From Microbacterium album (lineage in GTDB: Bacteria; Actinomycetota; Actinomycetes; Actinomycetales; Microbacteriaceae), in contig NZ_BMJY01000016.1 in the NCBI RefSeq assembly GCF_014643695.1, positions 1-60,235 on the forward strand: a stretch of 60,235 bases of DNA. The letters are read 5' to 3'. Under the pieces are notes generated by a model. It was not told where the DNA came from, did not search any database, and was given only the letters and a program-made list of their open reading frames with translations. Of this stretch, positions 18,125 to 26,034 are shown piece after piece (positions within the stretch are counted from its first letter, which is position 1; the number at the start of each line of letters is the position of its first letter). Made by a program: the position numbers and the translations under genes.

Positions 18125-18771
18125 TGCACGGGATGGTCGCGGGGCTCGCGCTCGCGCTGCTGACGGCTCCGGCGGCCACGGCCGACGAGCTGTACTCGCC
18201 GTATCAGCCCGGCGAGGGCACCGGCGACTCGCTCAATGCGAGCGGATACGCCGTGTGCGAGCGGGACGCGCCGTGGATCGCGTACGACGCCACGCTCATC
18301 GATCCCGACGGTGAGGGCGGGTCCCGCGAGGCGCGGCTGGTCTTCGCGAAGGGAGCCGAGCGCGTCGAGGTGCCGCTCGGCGAGTTCGACGGCGACGATC
18401 GCCTGCGCGGTCGCGTCCTGTGGCCCGGAGCCGCCGTCGACGATGCCGGTGCCGGAGTGGCCTGGCCGGGCTGGGTCCAGCAGGACGGCGCGTGGATCGA
18501 CGTCGGCGAGGAGAGCCTCGGCTGGACCCGTGAGGGCGCGACGGTGACGATCGCCGCCAATCCCGAGGCGGAGATCGCGGTGACCTACCCGCCGTCCACC
18601 CCGGGGTGCACGCCGGGGCCGCGTGCGGCGGCGGCCCCCGGGCCGGACGATCCCGGCTCGCTCGCCGCGACGGGCGGTTCGGTCTTCGGGCCGTTGGTGG
18701 CCGGCGCCGCTGCCCTCGGTGCCGGAGTGCTCGCGATGGCGACGGGGCGGCGGCGCGGCGGGCGCGGATGA
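18124..18771 (+). CDS. Small secreted protein with LAXTG sortase signal
   Basis: 215 residues. A signal peptide (about 1-21, cleavage after ALLTAPAATA) leads to an acidic extracellular domain of about 155 residues with no family I recognise. The C-terminus is a cell-wall sorting signal: LAATG at 180-184, a hydrophobic helix, then RRRGGRG. LAXTG is the motif of class E sortases, common in high-GC actinobacteria, so the protein is predicted to be linked to peptidoglycan. No sortase gene is in the window. ATG 18124 shares one base with the previous stop; GTG 18121 is an alternative. Coupled downstream by ATGA. Confidence 0.75.
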   Translation: MHGMVAGLALALLTAPAATADELYSPYQPGEGTGDSLNASGYAVCERDAPWIAYDATLIDPDGEGGSREARLVFAKGAERVEVPLGEFDGDDRLRGRVLWPGAAVDDAGAGVAWPGWVQQDGAWIDVGEESLGWTREGATVTIAANPEAEIAVTYPPSTPGCTPGPRAAAAPGPDDPGSLAATGGSVFGPLVAGAAALGAGVLAMATGRRRGGRG

Positions 18772-20576
18772 CCTCGAGCGCCGAGCGCGGCGGACGCGCC
18801 CGGCGGGGGTCCGCAGCGCGGCGCCTCGGCGCCGCGCGTCTCGTGCGCCGGGGCGCGCTGCTCCTCGCCGGCGCGCTCGTCGTGACCGGAGCGTGGCTCG
18901 GAGTGCGCGTGGTGCTCGTCCACCAGGAATTGACCGCCCTGCTCGCCGTCGCCGACCGGGCGCGGGAGATCGTCCGTCCCTCCGCGGAGCCGCTCGATCT
19001 GGAGCGCGTCCTGGCGGAGGCCGACGCGGTGTCGCGGCACGCGGCGTCGATCGTCTCGCTCACGGATGACCCGGTGTGGCGCACCGCGGAGGCGCTCCCG
19101 CTCGCGGGATCCACCCTGCACGCGACCCGCCTCGGGGTGCAGGCCCTCGGCGAGGCCGTCGACGGCGCCCGTCCGCTCCTGTCGGTGACCGCCGAGGTCG
19201 CGGCGAGCCTGCGGCTCGACGGCGAGCACATCGATGCGCGTGCCCTCAGCCGGGTCGGGGAACCGCTGCTGTCCGCGCGTGCTGCCCTGATCCGGGCGCA
19301 TGCGGCGGTCGCCGCCATCGATCGCGACAGCGTGATCCCGCGTGTCGCCCGCCCTCTCGACCGCCTCGAGGCGGAACTGGCCGCGGTCCTGCCCGTGTTC
19401 TCCTCGCTGGCCCCCGCGGCGCAGATCGCGGGAGCCATGCTCGGTGCCGACGAGCCGCGCCTGATCCTCGTGATGCTGCAGAACAACGCCGAGCTGCGCA
19501 TGGGCGGCGGGATCACGGGCACGTTCTTCGCGGTCCGGGCCCGAGAGGGGCGTCTCGAGCTGGTCGGCCACGCCGACAGCTCGGCGTTTCCCACGCCCGA
19601 CGGACCGGTCGCGGCGGTTCCCGACGCCCTCGTCATCGGCTCACCGAGCAAGGTGGGGCGTTTCGTCCCGAACATCACGATGACGCCGGACTTCCCCCTG
19701 TCGGCGTCGCTCGCGTCCGCGTGGTGGCGGCTCCATTCGGGTCTGACGCCGGACGCCGTCGTCTCGATCGACCCGTCCGTGCTGGCGACCGTGCTGGAGG
19801 TCGTGGGGCCGCTGGACGTCGACGGAGTGCGCGTCGATGCCGTCAATCTGGTCGACACTCTGCTGCGTGCGCCGTACCTGACTCTGTCGCACGACGACCA
19901 GACCGGGTTCTTCCGTGACGTCTCCGAGGCCGTCATCGAGGCCGCGCTGGACTCGGCGACGGAGCTGCCGCGGCTCGCCGCCGCACTGGGTCCGCTGGCG
20001 GAGCGGGGGCGGATCTCGGTGTGGAGTGCGCACCCCGAGGAGCAGGCCGTCATCGCGCGCACGCCGGCGGCGGGCATGCTCGCCCGGCTGTCGCGCGCGG
20101 GCGATGAGGGGTACGCGTTGCTGTTCGACAACCTCACCGGCAGCAAGCTGGACGCGTATCTGGACGCCCGGCTCGCGCTCGAGGCCGGCGCGTGCCGACC
20201 GGACGGACGGGCACAGCTCGTGCTGACGGCGAGCCTGTCGAGCGGCGTGCCGCAGTCCGTCGAGATCCCGTGGCGCGCGGCCCCCGGCTTCGGTGGCTTC
20301 GCGCGCGAGGACGTCGCCCTGAGGGTGACCGCGCTCGCGCCTGCCGGCGCCGTGCCGGAGGGCGCCTGGATCGACGGGGAACCGGTCCGGATGATGCGAG
20401 ACGAGCTCGACGGTCGCCCCGCCGGAGTCCTCCCCGTCGTGGTGCGGCCGGGACAGCGCGTCGAGCTCGAGCTGCGGTTCACGGCACCACCGGGGGCCGG
20501 CGACGATCCCGTGCTGCTCCACACCCCGCTCGTCGCGGATGCCGACGTGGCCACGAGCGGCACGCGTTGCGGCTAG
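18768..20576 (+). CDS. DUF4012 domain membrane-anchored protein
   Basis: 602 residues: a short cytoplasmic Arg-rich N-terminus, one transmembrane helix (about 29-50), then an extracytoplasmic domain of the DUF4012 type. Recognisable parts are the LILVMLQNNAELRMGGGITG core and DAVVSIDPSVLATVLEVVGP. DUF4012 proteins often lie in actinobacterial surface-polysaccharide loci; their activity is unknown. The NAELR-GGG core recalls the glycan-ligase LCP-like theme, but I see no proof of catalysis. Overlaps the sorted surface protein by ATGA, so these two and the glycosyltransferase form a three-gene unit. Confidence 0.8.
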   Translation: MTSSAERGGRARRGSAARRLGAARLVRRGALLLAGALVVTGAWLGVRVVLVHQELTALLAVADRAREIVRPSAEPLDLERVLAEADAVSRHAASIVSLTDDPVWRTAEALPLAGSTLHATRLGVQALGEAVDGARPLLSVTAEVAASLRLDGEHIDARALSRVGEPLLSARAALIRAHAAVAAIDRDSVIPRVARPLDRLEAELAAVLPVFSSLAPAAQIAGAMLGADEPRLILVMLQNNAELRMGGGITGTFFAVRAREGRLELVGHADSSAFPTPDGPVAAVPDALVIGSPSKVGRFVPNITMTPDFPLSASLASAWWRLHSGLTPDAVVSIDPSVLATVLEVVGPLDVDGVRVDAVNLVDTLLRAPYLTLSHDDQTGFFRDVSEAVIEAALDSATELPRLAAALGPLAERGRISVWSAHPEEQAVIARTPAAGMLARLSRAGDEGYALLFDNLTGSKLDAYLDARLALEAGACRPDGRAQLVLTASLSSGVPQSVEIPWRAAPGFGGFAREDVALRVTALAPAGAVPEGAWIDGEPVRMMRDELDGRPAGVLPVVVRPGQRVELELRFTAPPGAGDDPVLLHTPLVADADVATSGTRCG

Positions 20577-20625
20577 CTGGCACGGCTAGCTGGCTGGCTG
20601 GCTGGCACGGCTGGCTGGCACGGGC
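20571..20625. repeat. CTGG-based tandem repeats after the DUF4012 gene
   Basis: Variable blocks of GGCT(A/G)GCTGG...CAC repeat three times, starting at the stop codon of the DUF4012 gene. A small CTCCC-CATC-GGGAG hairpin lies just downstream (about 20628-20644). Probably noncoding and slippage-prone; a terminator role is possible. Confidence 0.5.
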
Positions 20626-20657
20626 AGTTCTCCCCATCGGGAGCGGTCGCCGGGGCG

Positions 20658-20663
20658 TATCAT
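20658..20663 (+). promoter_or_regulatory. Candidate -10 element (TATCAT) for the sigma factor gene
   Basis: TATCAT lies 44 nt before the chosen GTG start of the sigma factor. No obvious -35. If real, it separates the sigma/CHAT unit from the upstream DUF4012 gene. Confidence 0.35.
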
Positions 20664-20707
20664 TCTGCGCCTTGCGCCGTCCTCACCCACGTGGACAGAA
20701 TGAGCAC

Positions 20708-21409
20708 GTGGACGAAGAGGCGCGCTCGGCCCGCCCGGCCAAGGGGCGCGGGGCCTCCGCAGCCGATGCCCTCGGGGCGCCCGCGCCGTTCGAGCCGGGT
20801 CCTTCAGGCGATGCCCCGGCGGACACGGGCGCGCGATGGCAGCAGGCGGCCGCCTTCTACGCGCGCTGGCGCGACGGCGACGCGAAGGCCATGGACGAGC
20901 TCGTGCGGCTCATGACGCCCGTACTGTGGCACGTCGTTCGTGCCTACGGCCTCAGCCGGGCGGCGGCCGAGGACATCGTCCAGACGACGTGGCTGACCTT
21001 CGTCCGCAAGCACGACTCCATCACCGACGGCGCCGCCGTCTCGGCGTGGCTGACGACCACGGCCCGCCGGGAGGCGTGGCGCACGTCCCGGGTCGACGGA
21101 CGGGCGGACGCCACCGAGGACGAGGCGCTCGAACGGCGCATGCCGCCCCAGCGCTCCGCAGAGGAGGAGGCGCTCGACGCCGTGACCGCGCAGCGGCTGT
21201 GGAGAGCGGTACTCTCTTTGGATGAGCGGTGCCGCCATCTGCTGCGTGTGGTCGCGTTCGACGATCGACCGGACTACCGGCGGATCGCGGACGAGCTGCA
21301 CATGCCGATCGGCAGCATCGGTCCGACGCGCCAGCGCTGCCTAGGCAAGCTGCGCGCGTTGCTGGACGGCGGGGGTGCGGAGCGAGGAGATGACCATGGG
21401 CGTGGATAG
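20708..21409 (+). CDS. ECF-type RNA polymerase sigma factor
   Basis: 233 residues. After a low-complexity N-terminus (about 1-40) comes sigma region 2 (FYARWRDGDAKAMDELVRL to AEDIVQTTWLTFVRKHDSI), then a short linker and region 4 (DERCRHLLRVVAFDDRPDYRRIADELHMPIGSIGPTRQR), the helix-turn-helix that binds the -35. It would direct RNA polymerase to a dedicated promoter set. GTG 20708 is the first in-frame start that avoids the repeat region; the ribosome site is weak. The next gene overlaps it by 14 nt, so the two are co-translated; a TPR-CHAT protease follows. No typical zinc-binding anti-sigma factor is encoded nearby. Confidence 0.88.
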   Translation: MDEEARSARPAKGRGASAADALGAPAPFEPGPSGDAPADTGARWQQAAAFYARWRDGDAKAMDELVRLMTPVLWHVVRAYGLSRAAAEDIVQTTWLTFVRKHDSITDGAAVSAWLTTTARREAWRTSRVDGRADATEDEALERRMPPQRSAEEEALDAVTAQRLWRAVLSLDERCRHLLRVVAFDDRPDYRRIADELHMPIGSIGPTRQRCLGKLRALLDGGGAERGDDHGRG

Positions 21410-21860
21410 CGACCGCACCGACGACGAGCTGCTCGCTCTCCTGCGCAGGATGTGGGAGAGCCGGGACGCCCCGCCGGCGGACCTGACCGAGCGGATGATC
21501 GCGGCCGTCGCGGTCGACGACGTTTCGCGGGAGTACGCCCTGCTCACCGAGGTCTCCGAGGGCCGGGCAGCCGTTCGCAGCGAGCAGGAGCGGCTCACCC
21601 TCCAGTTCAGCGACGATGCCATCAGCGTGCTGCTCCACGTCGCGGCCACCGAGTCGGGTGCCCGCCGCGTCGACGGCTGGTGCGAGCCGCCGCTCCTGGC
21701 TGCGCGTCTCGCCCAGGACGCTCGCGAGTGGGCGGCCGAGGTGGGCGACGCCGGTCGGTTCGCGTTCGAAGACGTCACACCCGGGCTGTCGGCGGTGCGC
21801 CTGATCGTGCAGGCGGGCGGCGAGCTGAAGGAGTTCATCACACCTCAGTTCGAGGTGTGA
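21396..21860 (+). CDS. Small protein coupled to the sigma factor, possible regulator
   Basis: 154 residues from ATG 21396, which has GAGGAG 6 nt upstream (21384-21389) and overlaps the sigma gene by 14 nt; ATG 21390 is possible. The first half is helical and acidic (DDELLALLRRMWESRD, PPADLTERMIAAVAVDDVSREYALL); the second half looks beta-rich and ends FAFEDVTPGLSAVRLIV, like a small carrier or carboxypeptidase-regulatory fold. No zinc ligands or membrane span. I recall similar small proteins beside sigma-CHAT loci in other actinobacteria, without a defined role. It could hold the sigma factor inactive or be a protease substrate; both are inference. Confidence 0.7.
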   Translation: MGVDSDRTDDELLALLRRMWESRDAPPADLTERMIAAVAVDDVSREYALLTEVSEGRAAVRSEQERLTLQFSDDAISVLLHVAATESGARRVDGWCEPPLLAARLAQDAREWAAEVGDAGRFAFEDVTPGLSAVRLIVQAGGELKEFITPQFEV

Positions 21861-21910
21861 TCGATCGAGGTGTGGTCGATCGACGTGTGATCGATCCACG
21901 TGCGATCGCC
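21851..21910. repeat. Four 15-bp direct repeats between the sigma unit and the CHAT gene
   Basis: Units 21851-21865, 21866-21880, 21881-21895 and 21896-21910 follow the pattern CGAGGTGTGATCGAT, the first three nearly identical and the last degenerate. The first unit includes the last two codons and the stop of the small regulator gene. Each unit ends in the palindrome ATCGAT. They could be binding sites or a recent slippage expansion. Confidence 0.7.
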
Positions 21911-22255
21911 GCGAGGGTCACCGCGCCGAAGAGGTGAGGCGCGGTCCCCTCGTGCGTCGCGCCGGCCTTCAGGCTGCGCACGGCCCGTGCGTCGGGCGTC
22001 TCGGCGGCGACGAAGCGAGGGGCGAGCCGGCGCGCCGCCGTGCGGAGGGGCGACTGCCGACCGGTGCGTGCGTGGCTCCGGGCGGCGTCGCGCGGAGGGT
22101 GTTTGTGCGGGTGAACGGCATGAGATTGCCTCGGTTCAGGTGAATAATTTCGGGTCGAACGGTGGAGGCTCCCACCGGGGGGTGGTGGGGGTGCTCACGC
22201 ACATCGTGTACCAAGGCCGGGTGTACCGGAAGACCGCGACGAGAAGTATCTCGGT
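21861..22255. other. 395-bp region between the sigma unit and the CHAT gene
   Basis: It starts with the 15-bp repeats. The middle (21911-22080) has open frames in several registers, all Arg/Gly/Ala-rich and without gene-like character. From about 22085 the GC content falls slightly and a 40-codon frame (22140-22262) runs into the CHAT start. In related loci that I recall, an S8 peptidase gene can lie between the sigma and CHAT genes; none is present here. Confidence 0.4.
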
Positions 22256-22262
22256 ATGTTGA
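22140..22262 (+). CDS. Tentative 40-aa ORF overlapping the CHAT start
   Basis: GTG at 22140 opens a 40-residue frame (VNNFGSNGGGSHRG..., ending KTATRSISVC) whose TGA (22260-22262) overlaps the CHAT ATG (22256). The overlap is what translational coupling looks like, and the first codons (AAT AAT TTC) are unusually AT-rich. No strong ribosome site, no known family. It may be a leader peptide or chance. Confidence 0.25.
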   Translation: MNNFGSNGGGSHRGVVGVLTHIVYQGRVYRKTATRSISVC

Positions 22263-24757
22263 GCGCGGAGGCGCTGCACGCGCGCGCGGTCGAACTCTGC
22301 AACCGGGGACGCCTCGCGGCGGCGCGCAAGGTCCTGCGCGTGGCTGGGGAGCGCGCGACCTCCGCAGAATCGCGCGCTCGCATCGCCGGCACGCTCGCGT
22401 ACGTCATGACAAGAACCGGGCATCCGGAAGAGGCCGAGCGGACGTGCCGCGAGGCGCTCGAGCTGCGCGGCGAGGACGAGCGTCTGTCGCTCGGCACGGT
22501 CGCGGTGCTGCACGGCCAGCTCGGCACCCTCGCGGTCGAGCGCGGCGATTTCGTGGGCGCGCTCGGCTGGCTCGACCAGGCGATCTCGGTCGAGACGGAT
22601 CGCGAGCGACTCGGCGGCATGCTGACGACGCGCAGCGTCGCCCTCATGCGGCTCGACCGGCTGCGCGAGGCGCGGACGGATCTGGACACGGCGGCCGAGC
22701 ACTTCGCCGCGGTGGGAAAGGACCTCGACCGGGCCTTCACGGTTCACAACGTGGGGTACGTCGCGCTGCTCGAGGGCGACCTCGTCACGGCGCTCGAGAA
22801 GATGGCGGAGGCGCGCCCGCTGGTGGCGACATCGCCGGTCAACGCGGCGATCTGCGACGTCGATCGCGCCGAGGTGCTGCGCGAGGCGGGCCAGGTCGCG
22901 GAGGCCGAGCGCACCCTGGCGGCGGCGGCCCGCTCCTTCGGCGCCGCGCACATGCCGCAGTCCCGGGCGGAGGCCGAGTTCCATCTCGCACGCTCGCTGC
23001 TGACGCACGACCGGAAGCGTGCCGCGGACGTCGCGGAGGCCGCTCGCCGACGGTTCCGTGCGCTCGGCAGCGCCGTGTGGGCCGCCCGGGCCGAGGCCGT
23101 CCGGCTGCGCGCGCTGCTCGGCCAGGGGAGCGACGCCGGGCACCGCGCACCGAGCGCGGTGCGCGTGGACGAGGTCGTGGGCCAGCTCATGGACGCCGGC
23201 CTGCGCGACGAGGCTCGCGCACTGCGGCTCACCGAGCGCATCGCGCGTGCGCGGGCGGGCGACCTCGCGCACTGGGGAGCGCGTCTGCGAGACCGGGACC
23301 CGCTGTCGGTGCGGCTGCTCGTGTACGAGGCCCGCGCGGTACGGGCTGCGGCGCGGGGGCGGGATGCCGAGGCGCGCCGGAGCGCAGCCGCGGGCCTGGA
23401 GAGCCTCGCGGCGTGGCAGCGGTCCTTCGGATCTCTCGACATGCTCTCCTCGGTCGCCATGCACGGGACGGGACTGATGTTCGAGGGCATCGCCGCGGCC
23501 GTGCGCACGCGGCGCCCGGACGTCATCTTCGAGTGGTCGGAGCGCGCCCGCCATTTCGCGCACCAGGTCGTCCCGGTGCGGCCGCCGCGCGACCCCCAGC
23601 ACGCCGCCGACCTGGCGCAGCTGCGTCTGCTGCGAGATGAGCTCGGCGATGAGGGGGACGGCGACGAGCGCGTCGCCGTCATCCGGGAGCGTGTGCGCGA
23701 GCGGGTGTGGGCGACGGCGGGGGGAGACGAGGGGATACCCCGCGTCGGGCTGGAGGAACTGCGCGCCGGCCTCGACCGCGAGACCGCGCTGGTGACCTTC
23801 CTCTACCAGAACGGCTCCCTCACCTGCCTGGCCGTCCCGGGCGACGGCTCTCCCGCGATCTTCGACGTGCCGTGGGAGGAGGTCCGCCCCCAGCTGTCCG
23901 GCCTGCGCGCCGACCTGGATGTCTCGGCGGCCGTTCGGACGGGCCCCATGAGCCGCGTCGTGAGGAGTGCCCTCGAGAGGCGCCTGTCACTGCTCTCGCG
24001 GCTGCTCGTCGAACCGGCGCTCGCGGCGGCCGGCGACCCCCGCCGGGTGCTCCTCACCGCGCCCGGGATCCTCGCGGGACTCCCGTGGGGCATGCTGCCG
24101 GCCATGCGCGGAAGGTCCGTGACGCTCGCCCGCTCGGCCTCCCGCTGGCTGCTCTCCCGCGGCGCGTGCGTCACCCCGCACTCGGCGGGGTTCGCGGTCG
24201 GCCCCGCCGTCGCCCGCGGGCGGGAGGAGGCCGAGAGCGGCATGGCGGCATGGCAGGCGGCGCGCGACCGTGCCCGGCCGGCGGAGCGCGCCCAGCGACC
24301 ACCGCCCCGCCTGCTCCAGGAAGGGCAGGCGCGTGTGGACGCCGTGCGGGCCCTCGCCGAGCAGGTGGACGTGCTGCACGTGATCGCGCACGGCCGTCAT
24401 GCGAGCAACTCGCCCATGATGTCCGGTCTCAGCCTCGCCGACGGCGCGTTGTTCGGTTACGACATCGATCTCGTCGAGCGCACGCCCCGGACGGTGGTGC
24501 TCTCGGCGTGCGAGCTCGGCCGATCGTCGGTGCGGTGGGGCGCCGAGGCCATCGGCATGGCCCACACGTGGCTCCACGCGGGGGCCGTGTGCGTCATCGC
24601 CGCGCCCGTCATCGTGGCGGACGACGTCGCGGCGGAGCTGCTCGGAGCGTTCCACGGCGGTCTCGCGGCGGGACTGGCCCCCGCTGACGCGCTCGCGCGG
24701 GCATCCGGTGAGACCGGGCACGTGGCGCCGTTCCTGAGCCACGGCAGCGGCTTCTGA
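22256..24757 (+). CDS. TPR-CHAT caspase-like protease
   Basis: 833 residues in the cytosol (no signal or membrane span). The first ~400 residues are helical repeats of the TPR kind (for example ALGWLDQAISVETDRERLG, VHNVGYVALLEGDLVTALEK) and should sense a partner. The C-terminal ~250 residues are a CHAT domain, a separase/caspase-fold cysteine protease: VLHVIAHGRH has the catalytic His712 and RTVVLSACELGRSS the catalytic Cys752, both intact. It follows an ECF sigma factor and a small coupled protein, so regulated cleavage of a sigma-controlling partner is an attractive idea, but the substrate is unknown. The stop codon lies within a hairpin (24747-24762). Confidence 0.88.
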   Translation: MLSAEALHARAVELCNRGRLAAARKVLRVAGERATSAESRARIAGTLAYVMTRTGHPEEAERTCREALELRGEDERLSLGTVAVLHGQLGTLAVERGDFVGALGWLDQAISVETDRERLGGMLTTRSVALMRLDRLREARTDLDTAAEHFAAVGKDLDRAFTVHNVGYVALLEGDLVTALEKMAEARPLVATSPVNAAICDVDRAEVLREAGQVAEAERTLAAAARSFGAAHMPQSRAEAEFHLARSLLTHDRKRAADVAEAARRRFRALGSAVWAARAEAVRLRALLGQGSDAGHRAPSAVRVDEVVGQLMDAGLRDEARALRLTERIARARAGDLAHWGARLRDRDPLSVRLLVYEARAVRAAARGRDAEARRSAAAGLESLAAWQRSFGSLDMLSSVAMHGTGLMFEGIAAAVRTRRPDVIFEWSERARHFAHQVVPVRPPRDPQHAADLAQLRLLRDELGDEGDGDERVAVIRERVRERVWATAGGDEGIPRVGLEELRAGLDRETALVTFLYQNGSLTCLAVPGDGSPAIFDVPWEEVRPQLSGLRADLDVSAAVRTGPMSRVVRSALERRLSLLSRLLVEPALAAAGDPRRVLLTAPGILAGLPWGMLPAMRGRSVTLARSASRWLLSRGACVTPHSAGFAVGPAVARGREEAESGMAAWQAARDRARPAERAQRPPPRLLQEGQARVDAVRALAEQVDVLHVIAHGRHASNSPMMSGLSLADGALFGYDIDLVERTPRTVVLSACELGRSSVRWGAEAIGMAHTWLHAGAVCVIAAPVIVADDVAAELLGAFHGGLAAGLAPADALARASGETGHVAPFLSHGSGF

Positions 24758-24762
24758 GCCGC
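24747..24762 (+). terminator. Hairpin over the CHAT stop codon
   Basis: GCGGCT-TCTG-AGCCGC forms a perfect 6-bp stem and 4-nt loop containing the stop codon. Two more short hairpins follow (CCGTC/GACGG at 24786-24799 and AGAGG/CCTCT at 24838-24850). Together they may end the sigma-CHAT transcript before the polysaccharide operon. No U-tract. Confidence 0.4.
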
Positions 24763-24960
24763 CCCTCGCCGCCCGCAGGCCCGCTCCGTCGCCCGACGGT
24801 CACGGCTCGGGGCGCGCTCGCCGTGTATCAGGCGCGGAGAGGCGGCCTCTTCGCACTCGTCGGTCGCAGCGGGTGACCGGCCTCAGGGGCAGAGGGACGC
24901 CCCGATGGCGAGGGTGCGGACTGTGGCGACATGCGGGACGATGCGAGCGGCGGGCGCGGC
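24758..24960. other. 203-bp gap before the polysaccharide operon
   Basis: No gene. It carries the small hairpins noted above and should contain the promoter of the 24961-42742 operon, but no convincing -35/-10 pair is visible. Confidence 0.35.
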
Positions 24961-26034
24961 ATGACGTCGCTGGCGGGCGTCCGCGTCGTCGTGACGGGCG
25001 GAGCGGGGTTCATCGGCGGCCACCTGGTCGATGAGCTCGTGGCCCGGAGGCACGTGGCCCACGTCACGGTGGTCGACTCGCTCGTGAGCGGGAGACGGTC
25101 CAACATCGCGCGGTGGACCGGCGACCCGCGCGTGCGGCTGGTGCGGGCCGACATCCGGTCGGGCGCGGCCGTGCGGCCGCTCGCCGGAGCCGACGTGGTG
25201 TTCCATCTCGCCGGGCTCGGCGCGGCACACGGCCGTCGCGACCCGATCGGCAATCACGACGTCAACGCGACCGCCACGCTGATGCTCCTCGAGCGCGCTC
25301 GCGCGGCCCGCGTGGGACGGTTCGTCCACGTCAGCTCGAGCGCGGTGATCGGCACGCCCCGGCGCGTCCCGATCGGCGAGAAGCACCCCACGCTGCCGGA
25401 CACGGTGCACGGCGCCGCCAAGCTCGCGGGCGAGGCGTACGCGCGTGCCGCCCATCGGACCCACGGCCTCGAGGTGGTCGTCGTGCGTCCGTTCGACACG
25501 TATGGACCGCGGTGCCGGCTGGACGGCGACGACCCGTTGCCGCGTGCCGTGATCCGCAACCTGTGCGGCCTGCCCTCGCGGATCTCGGGGGACGGGCGCC
25601 AGACGCGCGATCTGATGCACGTGAGCGACGCGGTGCGCGCGCTCGCGACGATCGCCGAGTGCGACGAGGCGGTGGGGCGCACGATCAACATCGGCTCCGG
25701 CGAGGAGATCACGGTCACCGCGCTCGCCGAGGTGGTCGCGCGCGCTGTCGGCCGTCCCGACCTCGAGCCCGTGCGGCTCGCGGGCTGCGCGAGCGGCACG
25801 CGCCGCTCGCGCGTCGATGTGCGGCTGTTGCGAAAACTCACGGGTTTCACCCCCGCGCTCACGCTCGAAGACGGGCTGCTGGATCTCGTGCGCTGGGTGC
25901 GGGGCCAGGCGACCGCCCCCGAGCAGCTGCTCGCCCGGGCCGGCGATCGGGCGGAGGAGATCCCCGACGACCTCACGGGACGTCCGTGTCCGCCGCACGC
26001 TCTGTCGGCGTGCCCCGGTGAGGGCGGCGCATGA
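24961..26034 (+). CDS. NAD-dependent epimerase/dehydratase-like protein with altered catalytic motif
   Basis: 357 residues, extended SDR fold. The NAD-binding motif VVVTGGAGFIGGHL is at about 9-22 and the active-site Ser region is HVSSSAVIG. The usual catalytic YxxxK reads HGAAK: His150 replaces Tyr while Lys154 is kept, so normal sugar-nucleotide epimerase chemistry is doubtful. The rest follows UDP-hexose epimerases (VVVVRPFDTYGPR, FVHVSS, INIGSGEEITV). ATG 24961 puts the NAD motif at the usual distance; ATG 24931 would add 10 residues. Coupled to the next gene by ATGA. A catalytically altered or regulatory role is possible. Confidence 0.8.
   Translation: MTSLAGVRVVVTGGAGFIGGHLVDELVARRHVAHVTVVDSLVSGRRSNIARWTGDPRVRLVRADIRSGAAVRPLAGADVVFHLAGLGAAHGRRDPIGNHDVNATATLMLLERARAARVGRFVHVSSSAVIGTPRRVPIGEKHPTLPDTVHGAAKLAGEAYARAAHRTHGLEVVVVRPFDTYGPRCRLDGDDPLPRAVIRNLCGLPSRISGDGRQTRDLMHVSDAVRALATIAECDEAVGRTINIGSGEEITVTALAEVVARAVGRPDLEPVRLAGCASGTRRSRVDVRLLRKLTGFTPALTLEDGLLDLVRWVRGQATAPEQLLARAGDRAEEIPDDLTGRPCPPHALSACPGEGGA

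Noticed and set aside
20691..20915. Frame starting ATG 20691 and MSTW at 20700 as a gene before the sigma factor
   Set aside because: It overlaps the sigma factor in another frame with Arg-rich content; the sigma frame from GTG 20708 matches family regions 2 and 4.
22162..23640. Plus-strand frame of 492 codons over the CHAT N-terminus
   Set aside because: Arg/Gly/Ala-rich shadow of the CHAT gene in another frame.
20708..24757. Type III-E CRISPR/Craspase locus
   Set aside because: A TPR-CHAT protease and a sigma factor are present but no repeats, Cas7-like effector or Csx30/31 genes are seen, so the resemblance is only functional analogy.
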